DNA from: Zanthoxylum bungeanum
Taxonomy: Eukaryota > Streptophyta > Magnoliopsida > Sapindales > Rutaceae
NCBI GenBank assembly: GCA_019454045.1
Contig: SKCR01023752.1
Location: 62,001-126,000, forward strand
Direction: 5' to 3'
DNA: 64,000 nucleotides
Below, piece by piece: positions 34,916-45,890 of the stretch (position 1 is the first letter of the stretch; each line of letters begins with the position of its first letter). The position numbers were made by a program, and so were the translations under genes. The notes under the pieces are model-generated. The model was not told the origin of the DNA. It was given only the letters and a program-made list of their open reading frames with translations, and ran no database searches.

Positions 34916-35029
34916 GGGGCTTGTGCAGTGTGTGACCGTGACAACCCGATCAAAGTCATGCATGCATTTTTACTTATCTGGTTCGTCGGCCATTGCCGGT
35001 CTTACTTGTTGTTTCGTTACTTTTGCGAG

Positions 35030-36200
35030 ATGCTTCGATCTTAGGGATTCATTCCTGAACTGAGTTGAGGTGATGGCGAGGTGCTTCGACCCCTGGGATT
35101 CATTCCCGAACCATGATGGGTGTGAGATGCTTCGATCTCTGAGGTACTTCGACCTCTGGGATTCATTCCCGAACAGAGTTGAGTTTATGGCGAGGTGCTT
35201 CGACCACTGGGATTCATTCCCGAATCATGCTGGGTGTGAGATGCTTCGATCTCTGAGGCGTTTCGACCTCTAGTATTTAATCCTGAACTGAGTTGAGTTG
35301 ATGGCGAGGTACTTCGACCATTGGGATTCAATCCCGAACCATGCTGGGTGTGAGATGCTTCGATCTCCGAGGTGCTTCGACCTTTGGGATTCATTCTCGA
35401 ACTGATTTGAGTTGATGGAGAGGTGTTTTGACCCCTGGGATTCATTCCCGAGCTATGATGTGTGTGAGATGCTTCGATCTCTGAGGCGCTTCGACATTTG
35501 GGATTCATTCCCGAACTAAGTTGAGTTGATGGTGAGGTGCTTCAACCCCTGGGATTCATTCCCGAACCATGCTGGGTGTGAGATGCTTCGATCTCTGAGG
35601 TGCTTCGACCTTTGGGATATATTCCCGAACTGAGTTGAGTTGATGGCGAGGTGCTTCGACCCCTGGGATTCATTCCCGAGCCATGTTGAGTTTGAGATGC
35701 ATCGATCTCTGAGGCACTTCGACCTCTGGGATTCATTCCCGAACAGAGTTGAGTCTATGGCGAGGTGCTTCGAACCCTAGGATTCATTCCCGAACCATGC
35801 TGGGTGTGAGATGCTTCTATCTCTGAGGCGCTTCAACCTCTGAGATTTATTCCCGAACTGAGTTGAGTTGATGGCGAGGAGCTTCGACCCTTGAGATTCA
35901 TTCTCGAGCCATGCTGGGTGTGAGATGCTTTGATCCTTGAGGCGCTTCGACCTCCAGGATTCATTCCCGAATTCAGTTGAGTTGATGGCGAGGTGCTTCG
36001 ACCCCTGGGATTCATTCCCGAACTATGCTGGGTATGAGATGCTTCGATCTTTGGGATTCATTCCCGAACTGAGTTGAGTTGATGGCGAGGTGCTTCGACC
36101 CCTAGGATTCATCCCTGAACCATGCTGGGTGTGAGATGCTTCGATCTCTAGGATTCATTCCTGAATTGACGGGGAGGTGCTTTGACCCATGGGTTTCATT
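35030..36200 (-). repeat. 114-bp tandem array between integrase and 3' LTR
   Basis: The landmark '(g/t)atggcgagg' starts at 35072, 35186, 35300, 35414, 35528, 35642, 35756, 35870 and 35984, always 114 bp apart. The next interval is 97 bp (36081), and degenerate partial units follow. Each unit is two related halves (about 62 + 52 bp) sharing a core 'gggattcattcccgaa'. Because 114 is 38 codons, three minus-strand frames stay open over 60-107 residues. Tat/Ogre elements often carry such arrays next to the 3' LTR. Confidence 0.92.
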
Positions 36201-36639
36201 CCCGAATCGTGCTGGGTGATTGCGTTTTGGTCCATCTGCATGACTTTCGATCCACTGGGGATTTTTTTCCATGATGATGAGGTTCTTCGACCTCGGGGAT
36301 TCATTCCCAAACTGTTGATAATGTGGGCCTCGACCCTAGGATTCATTCATGAAATGTCGAACTTATGGCGGTGAGTCACTTCGACCCCTGAACCGTCCTC
36401 ATTCTCGAGGCTCTTTGCTCGTCCTCATTCCCAAGGTCCTCATTCTCGGAGTTATTCGTCCTCACCACTTTTTCTTTTTCTTCAAAGCCTGCGAACACAA
36501 AATAAAAATTATGTATGCGATATGTGTGCATGGATGCATTCCCTATTCCGATGGGGTTTCTCTGTCATATTCGCTTGATGTTATCCATGGTTAGGCCTTC
36601 CTTGCGCTAGAGGTTTTCATCACCCCTCTAAGAATCCTC

Positions 36640-37400
36640 TTGGCCTTTGGTGCCCCTTTGCTTATCAAAAACTTTGGGCACCCCCTCTGCCTGCTTACAG
36701 TTTCCTTCTGCCAATTCGCCTCCGGTGATTGCTCAGTTCTCTTTGGTCCCACGGCTCAAGATCTCGTTGTGTCCCTTATTCGCGGGGTGGTAGACTGGTC
36801 ATCCCCAAACCTAGATCAGCTTTCTGGTCTCCGCTACCTGCACCGGGTCAATGTGGATTACGCCTTTTTGAAAGCGGCCTCATCCTATTGGGATACTAAA
36901 AATCATGTCTTCCGATTCCCAGATTTCGAAATATGCCCTCTCCCCGAGGAGTTTAGTTCCATTCTCGGCTTGCATTTTCTCTTACTACCCTTTTAGGATA
37001 CTGAAAATCACGTCTTCTGATTCTCGAAGCTTTCCTTTACTGTCATGAGGATGCGGAGAAGGTATTTCCTTGTGCTTCGTCCATTGAGTTACAGGTCCTT
37101 CTACGTGTATCTTCCAGGATAGAGGTAGGGTCCCGTCCTTGGAGGAGTGTAGTCTTATTCTGTATCTTGGCTCAATACCTCTTAGTGGGTTGTGATAGTA
37201 CGGGAAGAAGCTATCATTTATTGCACATCATCGAGGGAATCCGATGTGGTCATGATCCTTCCCCCGTTATCTTGGCCGAGACGCTTCATGGTCTAGACAT
37301 GATAGAACACCATCCTGGAAGCTGGTTTCTTGGGAGTCCCCTTATCTTACAGGTTCGTCCTATCTTTTGCCTAAGCTGTCCTTTCAGATTTTCAACTTAG
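36640..37400 (+). pseudogene. antisense ORF resembling plant mobile domain (PMD/DUF7745-like) protein
   Basis: Lies opposite to the element's own coding strand, between integrase and the tandem array. The first frame (36640-36996, 118 aa) has 'SGLRYLHRVNVDYAFLKAAS', then 'FRFPDFEICPLPEEFSSILG'. A second piece in another frame (37167-37400) has 'ILAETLHGLD' and 'FLGSPLILQ'. These phrases are typical of plant mobile-domain proteins, and antisense ORFs at this position are described for Tat-lineage elements. It is interrupted by stops and a frameshift here. The function in the element is unknown. Confidence 0.65.
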
Positions 37401-37479
37401 CGGATTGCTCTATCCTGCCATGAGTTATCTTTTTAGATTTTCAACTCAGCGAGCTAATTTTTTTTTTTCAGATCTGTCC

Positions 37480-38640
37480 TCATTCTCGAGGTTGTTCTCC
37501 ATTCTCGGAGTTCCTTCATCAGCGCCTTCGACTGCTTGAGCACTAAATCACCTTCTCTGATCTTGATGGGACACAACTTCTTGTTGAATGCCCTGGCCAA
37601 CCTTTTCTGGTATAGCTACATGTGGTACAAGGCCTTTATCCTTTTATCATCCAGTAATGCTAGCTGTTCGAACCTCTGCGAGGCCCATTCCTACTTAGAA
37701 AATCATTCCTATACTAGTACCCACATTGACTGTATCTCTATTTCCACTAGTAACACTGCCTCCATCCCGTAAACCAAAGCATATGGTGTGGCTCCCGTTG
37801 CCGTTCTCACCAAAGTTCTATACCCCCACATGGCATACGATAGTTTGTCAGCCCAATCTTTATAACTTTTCGTCATCTTAGCTAGTATTTTCTTTATAGT
37901 TTTATTGGCCAATTCCATCGTCCCGTTAGCCTGTGGTCTGTAAGGTGATGATTTGTGATGCCCTATCCCGTACTTCTGCAACATCGCCTTTGTTTCTCCC
38001 TGAAATTGGACCCCATTGTCCGTCACGACGTGATGTGGCATTCCATATCGACATATTATAATATAGGCTATGAACTTGGATATCTGCTTCGCCGTAACAT
38101 TACGGAATGACAAGGCTTCCACCCACTGCAAAAAATAGTCTACCACCACTGCTATGAAGCGGTGTCCATTTGATTCATGTGGCATGGTTTCTCCAATCAT
38201 GTCAATACCCCATGCTGAGAAAGGCCATGGTTCTGACAGTCCATGCAATTCTGTAGACGGTAGATGGTTCAAGTTGCCGTGTGCCTGGAAATCGTGACAG
38301 TGCTTCAACAGCTTTGCGCAGTCGGCTTCCATGGTCGACCAGTAAAATCCTTGTCTCACTATCTTGTGAGACAAATTCAATCCATTCATGTGCGGTCCAC
38401 ATACTCCAGCGTGCACCTCTTCCATCACCTTCTGAGCCTATTCTTTTCTTAAACATTTCAGCTGGACGCCATTGGCTTGTCTCTTGTACAGCTCTCCCCC
38501 CAAACTCACATACTGGGAAGCCAATTTCTGAATGGATATTCTGTCTTTCTTGTCGGCTCCTTCTGGGAATTCCCCATGTTCTAGATACTACAGAATGTCA
38601 TAGTACCACAGATTCCCATCATCGACTTATATTTCCAAGG
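37480..38640 (-). pseudogene. pol: Tat integrase, nearly intact core
   Basis: The main frame (38428-37709, minus, 239 aa) carries the integrase zinc-binding HHCC region, with His in 'EEVHAGVCGPHMNG' and the second Cys of the finger replaced in 'CHDFQAHG'. The catalytic core has Asp in 'AWGIDMIG', Asp in 'VTDNGVQFQG', and the region 'SSPYRPQANGTMELANKT', whose Glu completes D,D-35-E. The C-terminal part runs on to about 37500 after a stop. Upstream, 38640-38440 holds the 'LGGELYKRQ' linker with a TAG stop. It would insert cDNA into the genome. Confidence 0.88.
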
Positions 38641-38759
38641 TTCTCTCTATCTCATGATTGGGTCTACTAGCTGTTGTCAGCACAAAGGGTCTCATTACCA
38701 ATATTTCCGGGTTTTCCCAAGTTGCGGCTAGGGTGGCTAGTGCGTCCGCCATTTCGTTC

Positions 38760-39235
38760 TCTTCTCGTGGCAAGTGCTGGAATTTACAGTCGGGGATAGC
38801 CTATGCCAACTTCCTGAGATGGAGTAGGTAGGGTCTCGAACGGTCTTCCTTCAATTCATATTCCCCTCGCATCTGTCGAACTACCAACATCGAGTCTCCA
38901 TAAACTTCTACGTCCCTAGCTCATAAGGCTATCAGTGCTTTCAGTCCAAAGACACATACTTCATATTCGACCATGTTGTTGGTTATTCTGAACGTCAACC
39001 TTTTACCAAGTTTCTCCTTCAGGGTTACTTTCATAATTCCTATTCCAGCTCCTTTGTAATTTGCCGCCCCGTCGAAATATATTTTCCACCCCTGAACTAT
39101 TATGGCTTGAACCTTCTCGTTCAGGAATTCAAACTTATACTGATATCCTTATATAGGTTGTAATGCCAGGAATTCCGCTACGGCTCGCCCTTTGATTACC
39201 TTATAGGTGAGGTATTCTATATCAAACTCCGTCAG
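38760..39235 (-). pseudogene. pol: second RNase H (archaeal-like type) of the Tat element
   Basis: The minus strand reads a tract with 'WKIYFDGAANYKGAG' (first catalytic Asp), 'NNMVEYEVCVFGL' (Glu), 'VYGDSMLVVRQM' (Asp) and 'EENEMADALA' (last Asp). This matches the extra plant-acquired RNase H of Tat elements. There are several TAG/TAA stops. The Athila insertion at 39236 separates it from the first RNase H at 57025. Confidence 0.83.
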
Positions 39236-39439
39236 TGATGAGTGGTAAATATATCACTATTTCCCACTCATTTGACCTAATATTTTGTATAGATTCTTGA
39301 GTTTTGTGAATATTTTGATGTGTTTTTGTGTTATTTTGTAGATAAATAAAGTTTCAGGACATACTGGAGATGATTTGGGGCCAAAACAGTGAAAAAAGAC
39401 AGCAAAGGGCAAAATCGTCATTTGGCATGTCGCGACACG

Positions 39440-39790
39440 CTCCACGTGTTGCGAGGCCTAACGTGCGCCGTAACTATGCTAACATGCGTCGGGACATGTT
39501 GACCAATCAGAGGGATTTTGCTAAAATACGCTGGATGCTAAAGTGCGCCGAATTTGCTAATGTGCGCCTGCCACATGTCAACATCGAACCCGATCATGAT
39601 AACGTGCGCCGTGCCACGTGTCACCATCACATGCTGCCGACAATCATCATCGATGCTAAAATTCACCTGCCACGTGTCAACATCTCAGCGAACCACGCTA
39701 ACGTGCACCGGGAGATGTGTCGCCATCATATGCTGCTGATACTAATAATTCAGCCGCTGACGTAAGCGTGATACGTGTCACGATCTCGCG
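39440..39790 (+). promoter_or_regulatory. cluster of ACGTG (G-box/ABRE-like) motifs in Athila U3
   Basis: CACGTGTC at 39615-39622 and 39671-39678, TACGTGTC near 39772, and further CACGTGTT and CACATGTC variants, within repeated 'gcgcc..gccacgtgtca' modules upstream of a TATA box. The 3' LTR has CACGTGTC at 55398, 55454 and 55497. ACGTGTC is a known abscisic-acid/stress response core in plants; activity here is inferred. Confidence 0.5.
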
Positions 39791-39852
39791 AAGCTAATCT
39801 GCCACTTGTCGATGATCAACGCGCCTCGTGACGCGCGACACCTACTGACGCC

Positions 39853-39860
39853 TATAAATT
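39853..39860 (+). promoter_or_regulatory. putative TATA box, Athila 5' LTR
   Basis: TATAAATT in 'gacgcctataaattcagc', below the ACGTG cluster. The same sequence is at 55636-55643 in the 3' LTR. Confidence 0.5.
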
Positions 39861-40137
39861 CAGCTCGAAATTTCAGTTTCAGATGTACCTTCCTCTCTGA
39901 ATTCTCTGATGTAAATATGGAGTTTTGTATCTAGTTTATTTTAATTTCAGTTTTGTAATTAATTTTAATTACTTTATGTAATAGTAATTTACTTTCTTTA
40001 CTTTTTCAGTTTTTACTATTCAGCTATGAGGAGGTAACTTCCCCCTACTAGGGTGAAAGGTAAAACTTTGATTACTGCTATTTAGATTAATCTCGCTTAA
40101 TTATAATATATTCACTATTTAAAATTTGACTTAACAA

Positions 40138-40345
40138 TGATACCGCTATATTGGTCGGTTGGTAATCCATTATAAACTGGTTTTAACCTGACTAAGCATG
40201 GAGACCGCCTGGCTGGTCGGTTGGAAATTACCGCCTATATGGCTGGTTTATGGACAAATTGTGATACCGCCTTTATGGTCGGTTGGACTTAATCTGCCTT
40301 AATAAGGATACCGCCTATATGGCTGGTTGGTAATATCATACAAGT
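40138..40345 (+). repeat. 'taccgcctatatggctggttgg' minisatellite in the Athila LTR
   Basis: Five degenerate units of 25-60 bp contain 'taccgc' and 'ggtcggttgg'/'ggctggtt'. The array is repeated at 55920-56115 in the 3' LTR. Confidence 0.8.
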
Positions 40346-41247
40346 TAATATATTATATTAAGGGAGATATCTAAAATAGTAGTGATAAAAGTAGATCATC
40401 TAGCCCTAGCAATTTTCTTTTATTGTATTTTTCTTTATTTACTTTCCAGCATTTTATTTTCAACATTTTACTTTATGTCTTTTATTTTTAAGTTCTTACT
40501 AGCCATAGTTATATGTCGTAACTAAGTTAGTTATCTAGGGTTGTGATGAAATCCAATATTATCGGTTTATAAGGGGTTAAATTACAGTTTGTGTAATATA
40601 AATGTTTATTTATTAAGCCTTAATCCTAATGCTTTTTATTAACTGGCCATTAATAAAATTGAACTGGTAAACTTAAAATGAACTTGGAAAAGAGATTTTA
40701 GGTTAAAGACCTTAGACTCAATAGCCCACGATCTTCCTTGAGGATATATAACCCTTTAATAGATTTCCTTACAGGATAGGAATATACCTATCGGGAGGGG
40801 GTAGCCATAATTGGTACTTAATCTTAATGCATTCAGGTAACTTGGTTGACATAGGAATATGATAATTGGGTTACATTGGGTATTTGTATTTGACCCTCGG
40901 AAGAGGCTTTTACATAATTTCGTGTTCTAGGTTAATAAATCAATATATTACACAAATGTAAAATAACCACTTCATCTTTAAAAAATATATTGGAAGAAAT
41001 CACAACCCCGAATAGTTTTATAAATTTGAATTTTCCTCAACCTACATTCGCGTAATTTTATTTACTTGTTTTTAAGTTCAAAGTCATCACCCAGTCAATC
41101 AATCAATTTTTTAGATACTAGTAATCATTTGGCCTCATAAAAATTAATAGCTTAGGTTTTAGGTCCTCGTGGGATCAATACTTTTTATACTACTTGAACG
41201 ATACGTGCGCTTGCGTTATACGCGTGTGATTACGCCAGTCAAGTTTT

Positions 41248-41265
41248 TGGCACCGTTGTCGGGGA
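41248..41265 (+). other. Athila primer-binding site (tRNA-Asp type)
   Basis: TGGCACCGTTGTCGGGGA differs at two positions from the intact PBS at 20426; both are transitions. Confidence 0.82.
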
Positions 41266-41372
41266 TTTATTTATCTTTCACTATTAGTTTTGAGGTTATA
41301 TATGTTACTTGTATCTAATTTCTTTTTACTTATAATTTATGTGTTCTTGTGTTTCAGGTTCTCAGACACTAC

Positions 41373-41802
41373 ATGAGACGAACCAGAAGCTTTTAAATCC
41401 GACCGCTCGACCCAGAAATTGAAAGAGCGATCGGATAGTTGAGAAGGGAACATGGAACCTGAACCTTTGGAAGTTGCACCACCAATTCCCATTCGAGACA
41501 GAACCATTCCAGTGGTTGACGACTTCATTTCCTGTATTATACTTCCTCTCTTACCAGAAAACACATGTGACATCAAAACATGCATTCAGATGATTCAGTA
41601 GTCAGTTCAGTTTGGGGGGAATGCAATTGAAGATCCTAATACTCACATCAGTAACTTCCTGGAAGTTTGCGACACTTTCAATTACAACCGAGGAGCTGAA
41701 GAAGCAATGAGACTGCAGATTTTCCCATATTCCTTGAAAGACAGAGTTAAAGCCTGGCTACATTCACTACCAGCTGGTTCTATTTTAACTTGGAACACTC
41801 TA
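41373..41802 (+). pseudogene. gag: Athila Gag, N-terminal part, interrupted by a chromovirus
   Basis: The ATG at 41373 gives the typical basic Athila N-terminus ('MRRTRSF'), then a stop. From 41452 in another frame comes 'MEPEPLEVAPPIPIRDR', then the capsid start 'EDPNTHISNFLEVCDTFNY', 'LQIFPYSLKDRVKAWLHSLP' and 'TWNTL' at the insertion point. The reading resumes at 50301 with 'ATKFLAKYFPPAR'. There is at least one frameshift and one in-frame stop (TAG near 41601). Confidence 0.85.
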
Positions 41803-42779
41803 TGACATGAGTCCAACCACACCAGAGACATTACAGGATGCAGCTAACAACTTGGAAGAACCCATGCAATTGCCAACAGGGCCAATCACACGCCAAAGAG
41901 CAAAGAAGATCAGAGAGGCCTTTGCGGGACTAGCTCAGAGCTATGTGACCAGTTGCAACAACCAAGTCAAGTGCACACCAGAGACACATATGGGCATAAC
42001 CAGAGAGGTCCCCAAGCTATTTCATTTGACCCAGATCAGCTCAGACTGAAGCATAGCAGAGCAGCTTCAGCACCAACACCTTTTTGACCCGATTTCATCC
42101 ATTTTGGGAATATGTTGAATTCGGCCAAATGGGGGCATTTTTGTCATTTGTGCTCGTCATTTTGACTTTATTTATGATGTAATTAGCATGGTTGATTATG
42201 CCATTAGGCTTAATTATGCTTAGATTTGTACTTAGCCGGAAGCACGTCAATTTACTATAGCATGTAAGCACCTTAATTAGCTTAAGTGAGATTAGCTTCT
42301 AATCTTTGTTTTAAGTTTATTTAGGTGCAAAAGGACCTTAATGGTCGTGGTTGAGGTGCTTGACTTAGGGCTTTTGGTAATTTTAGCTCTAGGGTCATTT
42401 TAGCCTTTTTACTCTTTTGTAACCCTTATTATATGAATCTTCTTTGTATTTTTGGAGAACCAACATAATATACAGAATTTTGAAAGAAAAAAAAAGCTTG
42501 AGCTTTCCATGGCTATGGCCAAAACCTTGTTGAGGGAGGGATTCCCCTTTTCAAGTTCAAATTGACTTATCTAAGCTTGGCAACTTAGTGGCGTCTCCAT
42601 TGCTAGCAAAATACAATCTGATTTCATGCTTGTGGTTATCATGGACGTGAGTTTCATGGTGGTTATGGGCTGATCTTGGTTGGGTTTTGTTCCTACAAAA
42701 TCAGTATTCAAAGTTCTTGGGGTTTTGAGAAAGATGCTTGGGGGTTTGCTTGGTTTCCAACCCAAGTGAGTTCTTGTCA
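41803..42779 (+). repeat. chromovirus 5' LTR, 977 bp
   Basis: Nearly identical to 49318-50295. The 80-codon frame at 41807-42049 is the LTR-borne copy of the polyprotein's last residues and is not a separate gene. Confidence 0.93.
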
Positions 42780-42781
42780 TT

Positions 42782-42794
42782 TGGTATCATGAGC
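42782..42794 (+). other. chromovirus primer-binding site (tRNA-iMet type)
   Basis: TGGTATCATGAGC, two bases after the LTR. It differs from the usual TGGTATCAGAGC by one inserted T. Confidence 0.72.
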
Positions 42795-44544
42795 TTAGGG
42801 TTCTGAGGTCTGATTTCCTATCCTTTGTGTTGTTTAATCTTGTATTCGTCTTTGTTCTTTGTTGATATAATTTCGGCATCAAGGTTTTACTTCCACCTTG
42901 ATTCGGCCATTGTTGGATCTTGTTGTTTCTTGCTGATTCTTGTTGATTTGTGATCAAAATATCACGAATAACATTCTACCTTGAGTGTTTTTTGATTGAT
43001 CATGAGTATTTCTTTGAGTTAAGCTTTGGCTACTTAGGTCAAAATTGGGGCTTTTGTGTTCTTTGCTTGAATCAAGTGTTTAGTTGTTAATTGTAAGTTA
43101 CTTGGACGTGTTTAACATTGTTATTAAGTTATCAGTTTCAAAAATCAAAAAAAAAAAGCATCAGGTCAGATTCGGCCAAGGAAGTACCATCACCACCCTT
43201 GCTTTGTTCTTGCCATATACATGTCACTTAGCTTGTTTTCAATAGGTATTGTTCATATCTACTTTGAGAAAATCAGATTGCACTTCATTACTCCTAGCAT
43301 TTGCTTGAACTAGCTTGTTTGCAATCTTGTGAAGTTGTTGCAATCTTGTGAAGTGTGTGGAAAACAAGTGTGTTTGAGTGATTTGGTGAGGCATTTGAGT
43401 GAATGAGTGTTGAAACAAAATGAAATGCTTATGGATTGATGAGGCCGTGACTTACTCCTGAAGTTTACTTAAGCTTGTGTGTTGTTAACTTTGTGAGACA
43501 AGTCTGGTTGCTTTGTTACATATATTGCCATGAGTAAGATGCTTGATGTGCTTATGTTGAAGCATGAATTAACAAGTGTGCTTGCTGATTTGCGTGAGCT
43601 ATCATTAGCTTGACATTGGATTTGTGTTGAAATCATTAGCATGACATTGAAAATGGAAGCACTCATGAGCTTGACATGGAAACTTGAGTAGCCATCATTT
43701 CATTTGAGAGGTGCTTGAAGAGGCAAGCTGCTGCATCACCAAGTTAGTTGGAAAAAGTGTTTAGTTGGTTTGTAACTTACCATTGCCGAATTGACATGCT
43801 TACTTGACCTACTTGTAAGCTACTTACGTAAGCAGCTGAGTCACCTACTTATTTTGAAAAAAAAAGTGAAAAAAGAAGAAGAAAGAGAATTGGTCGCATT
43901 GTGCTTAGCTTGATTAGACCATTTGCAAGTTGATTGGATTGCTTTACATGAGTTACATTGATTTGATTTGGTTTGTATTGATTTGAGCTTGAAAGACTAT
44001 ATTTGTGTTATTGCCGAATTGAAATCCTTTGTGCTTCATTGTGTTTCATTGGAGTGTAAACACTTGTGAGTGTGTGTGAGAAGAAAAGAAAGGTGAGCTC
44101 AAACACTATAGCGAGTGACCACAAGATTGCTTCAGTGACACATTGATTGCTTGCTTGCTTATTTATTGCATTTAGCTAACTCGTCATTCTTTCTTATTCT
44201 GAGCACTCTAGCTATAAGTTTCTTTCGATTGAGTCTCCGTGATTACTTATCTTATTTGCTTTATTCCACCTGCTCTATATATACATTGTGTTTCTGCTAG
44301 CTTGTGGACTACATCTTAGTTGACCATTCTGGGAATTGAGTTGATTTGTAATTGAATTGAGGAAGAACCCAATAGTGGTAAAAGGCAGTGAGTGTGAGCA
44401 CAGTATCGGGTAAAAGCCAATAGAGTGAAAACACGAGTGGATTGAGATATAATTGAGTGTAAACACGTGAGATTGTGAGCTTGAGAGGATTTTACATATC
44501 GTATTACTTTCTTGTTATTACTAATTTTTTTGTTGAGCTTTGAA
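42795..44544 (+). other. chromovirus leader, 1.75 kb, non-coding
   Basis: T- and G-rich with many 'cttg' runs and purine patches (43855-43890). No supported coding region. Confidence 0.7.
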
Positions 44545-45890
44545 ATGGCAGGTGTTAGTTTAACCGTCGATGAGAAGCTTGCAGCTATGGATAGAAAGTT
44601 TACAGATATGATGGAGAATATGAATGCTGCATTGGAAAAGTTGTCCACGAGTGTAGAGAGTATTCAGTCGGGCAGTGTTCCCAGAGCACCACCACCTCAG
44701 AATGTACCACCACCTCGTAATGTACTACCACCTCATAATGTACCACCACCTCATAATGTGCCACCACGTCGAGTACCACCGCAACATATACCATCAGATG
44801 AAGAAGAAGCCGAGAATGACTTTGATGATTTTGATGATCTTGATGATGTTGAGGAGAGGTTTCAGCCTAGACAAGATAGGAGGCATGGTAGGGGGTTTGG
44901 TAGAGGGTGTGATAGGAGGTTTGATGGGAGACATAATAGGAGGGATAGACGATTTGATGATAGAGGTGCATTTGATGATAGGCGAGGGGATTATGATCGA
45001 ATGGGTTTTGGTAGACGAGGGGACTTAGATGGAGATCTAGGTAGCATTAAAATCAAGATACCAACCTTTCAGGGGAAGAATGATCCCGAGGCTTATTGGA
45101 ATGGGAGAAGAAGATTGAGCTTATATTCAATTGCCATCACTACTCAGATGTGAAGAAAATCAATATGGCAGCTATTGAGTTTACTTATTATGCCATGATA
45201 TGGTGGGATCAGATTGTTGCTACTCGGAGAAGAAATTATGAGAGACCAGTTCAGACTTGGGAAGAACTCAGAGGTCTTATGAGGAAGAGGTTCATTCCGA
45301 GCCATTACTACCTTGAGTTGTATCAGAAGCTACAACATCTCTATCAGGGTACCAAGAGTGTTGAGGATTACTACACAGAGATGGAAGTTGCCATGATCAG
45401 GGCGAATGTAGTTGAGGATGCAGAGGCTACTATGGCACGGTTTCTTGGAGGCTTAAATAGAGAGATTGCCAACATGGTGGAGTTACATCATTATGTTGAT
45501 TTGGAGGACATGCTTCACATGGCTATCAAGGTATAGAGACAACTCAAGAAGAAGGCCACATCCAGATTTGGTACTCAGACTACTTCTACTTGGAAGGGGA
45601 AATGGGTTCCGAATGAGAAGCGAGATGAAGGCTTTAACAAGCCTAGAGGTGAATTCAGTGGAGGCTTTAACAAGCCTAGGGCCGAACCTAGTGGCAAGGG
45701 TAAAGAGGCTACAGAATCGAGTAAGCCTAGACCTAAACCTGAGGGTACAGCTACGAGAACTAAGGATGTCAAATGTTTCAAGTGTTTGGGCATGGGACAC
45801 TATGCTTCACAATGTCCCAATAGGCGCACCTTAGTGATTGACAAGAGCGGAGATGTGTACTCTACAGATGATGAGGTAGAGGATGAGATG
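44545..45890 (+). pseudogene. gag: chromovirus Gag, frameshifted
   Basis: The ATG at 44545 (reading M-A-G-V-S-L-T) starts a frame with a Pro/His-rich repeat ('NVPPPHNVPP' type) and an Asp/Arg-rich segment. A one-base frameshift near 45095 moves into the frame 45096-45536 with the retrotrans-gag core ('YAMIWWDQIV', 'FIPSHYYLELYQKL', 'ARFLGGLNREIANMVEL'). A TAG at 45534 replaces Gln. The same frame continues to the zinc knuckle C-F-K-C-L-G-M-G-H-Y-A-S-Q-C near 45776-45815, which is intact CCHC. Confidence 0.9.

Larger units (their letters stand above)
39236..41241 (+). repeat. Athila 5' LTR, 2.0 kb
   Basis: TGATGAGTGG to GATTACGCCAGTCA. It is about 100 bp longer than the 3' LTR, mainly because of an extra stretch near 39430-39540. 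The U3 is rich in ACGTGTC motifs, with a TATA box at 39853 and a minisatellite at 40138-40345. Confidence 0.93.

Noticed and set aside
35185..36346. Minus-strand open frames of repeated 38-residue units as a repeat-protein gene
   Set aside because: They follow from a stop-free 114-bp repeat. No start context or conserved gene is visible. Kept as a repeat with a finding, not as a CDS.
37536..37772. Plus-strand frame opposite the integrase C-terminus
   Set aside because: Shadow of the minus-strand integrase, with no family resemblance of its own.
41807..42049. 80-codon frame at the start of the chromovirus 5' LTR as a gene
   Set aside because: Identical to the polyprotein C-terminus in the 3' LTR; it is the LTR copy of coding sequence without upstream pol.
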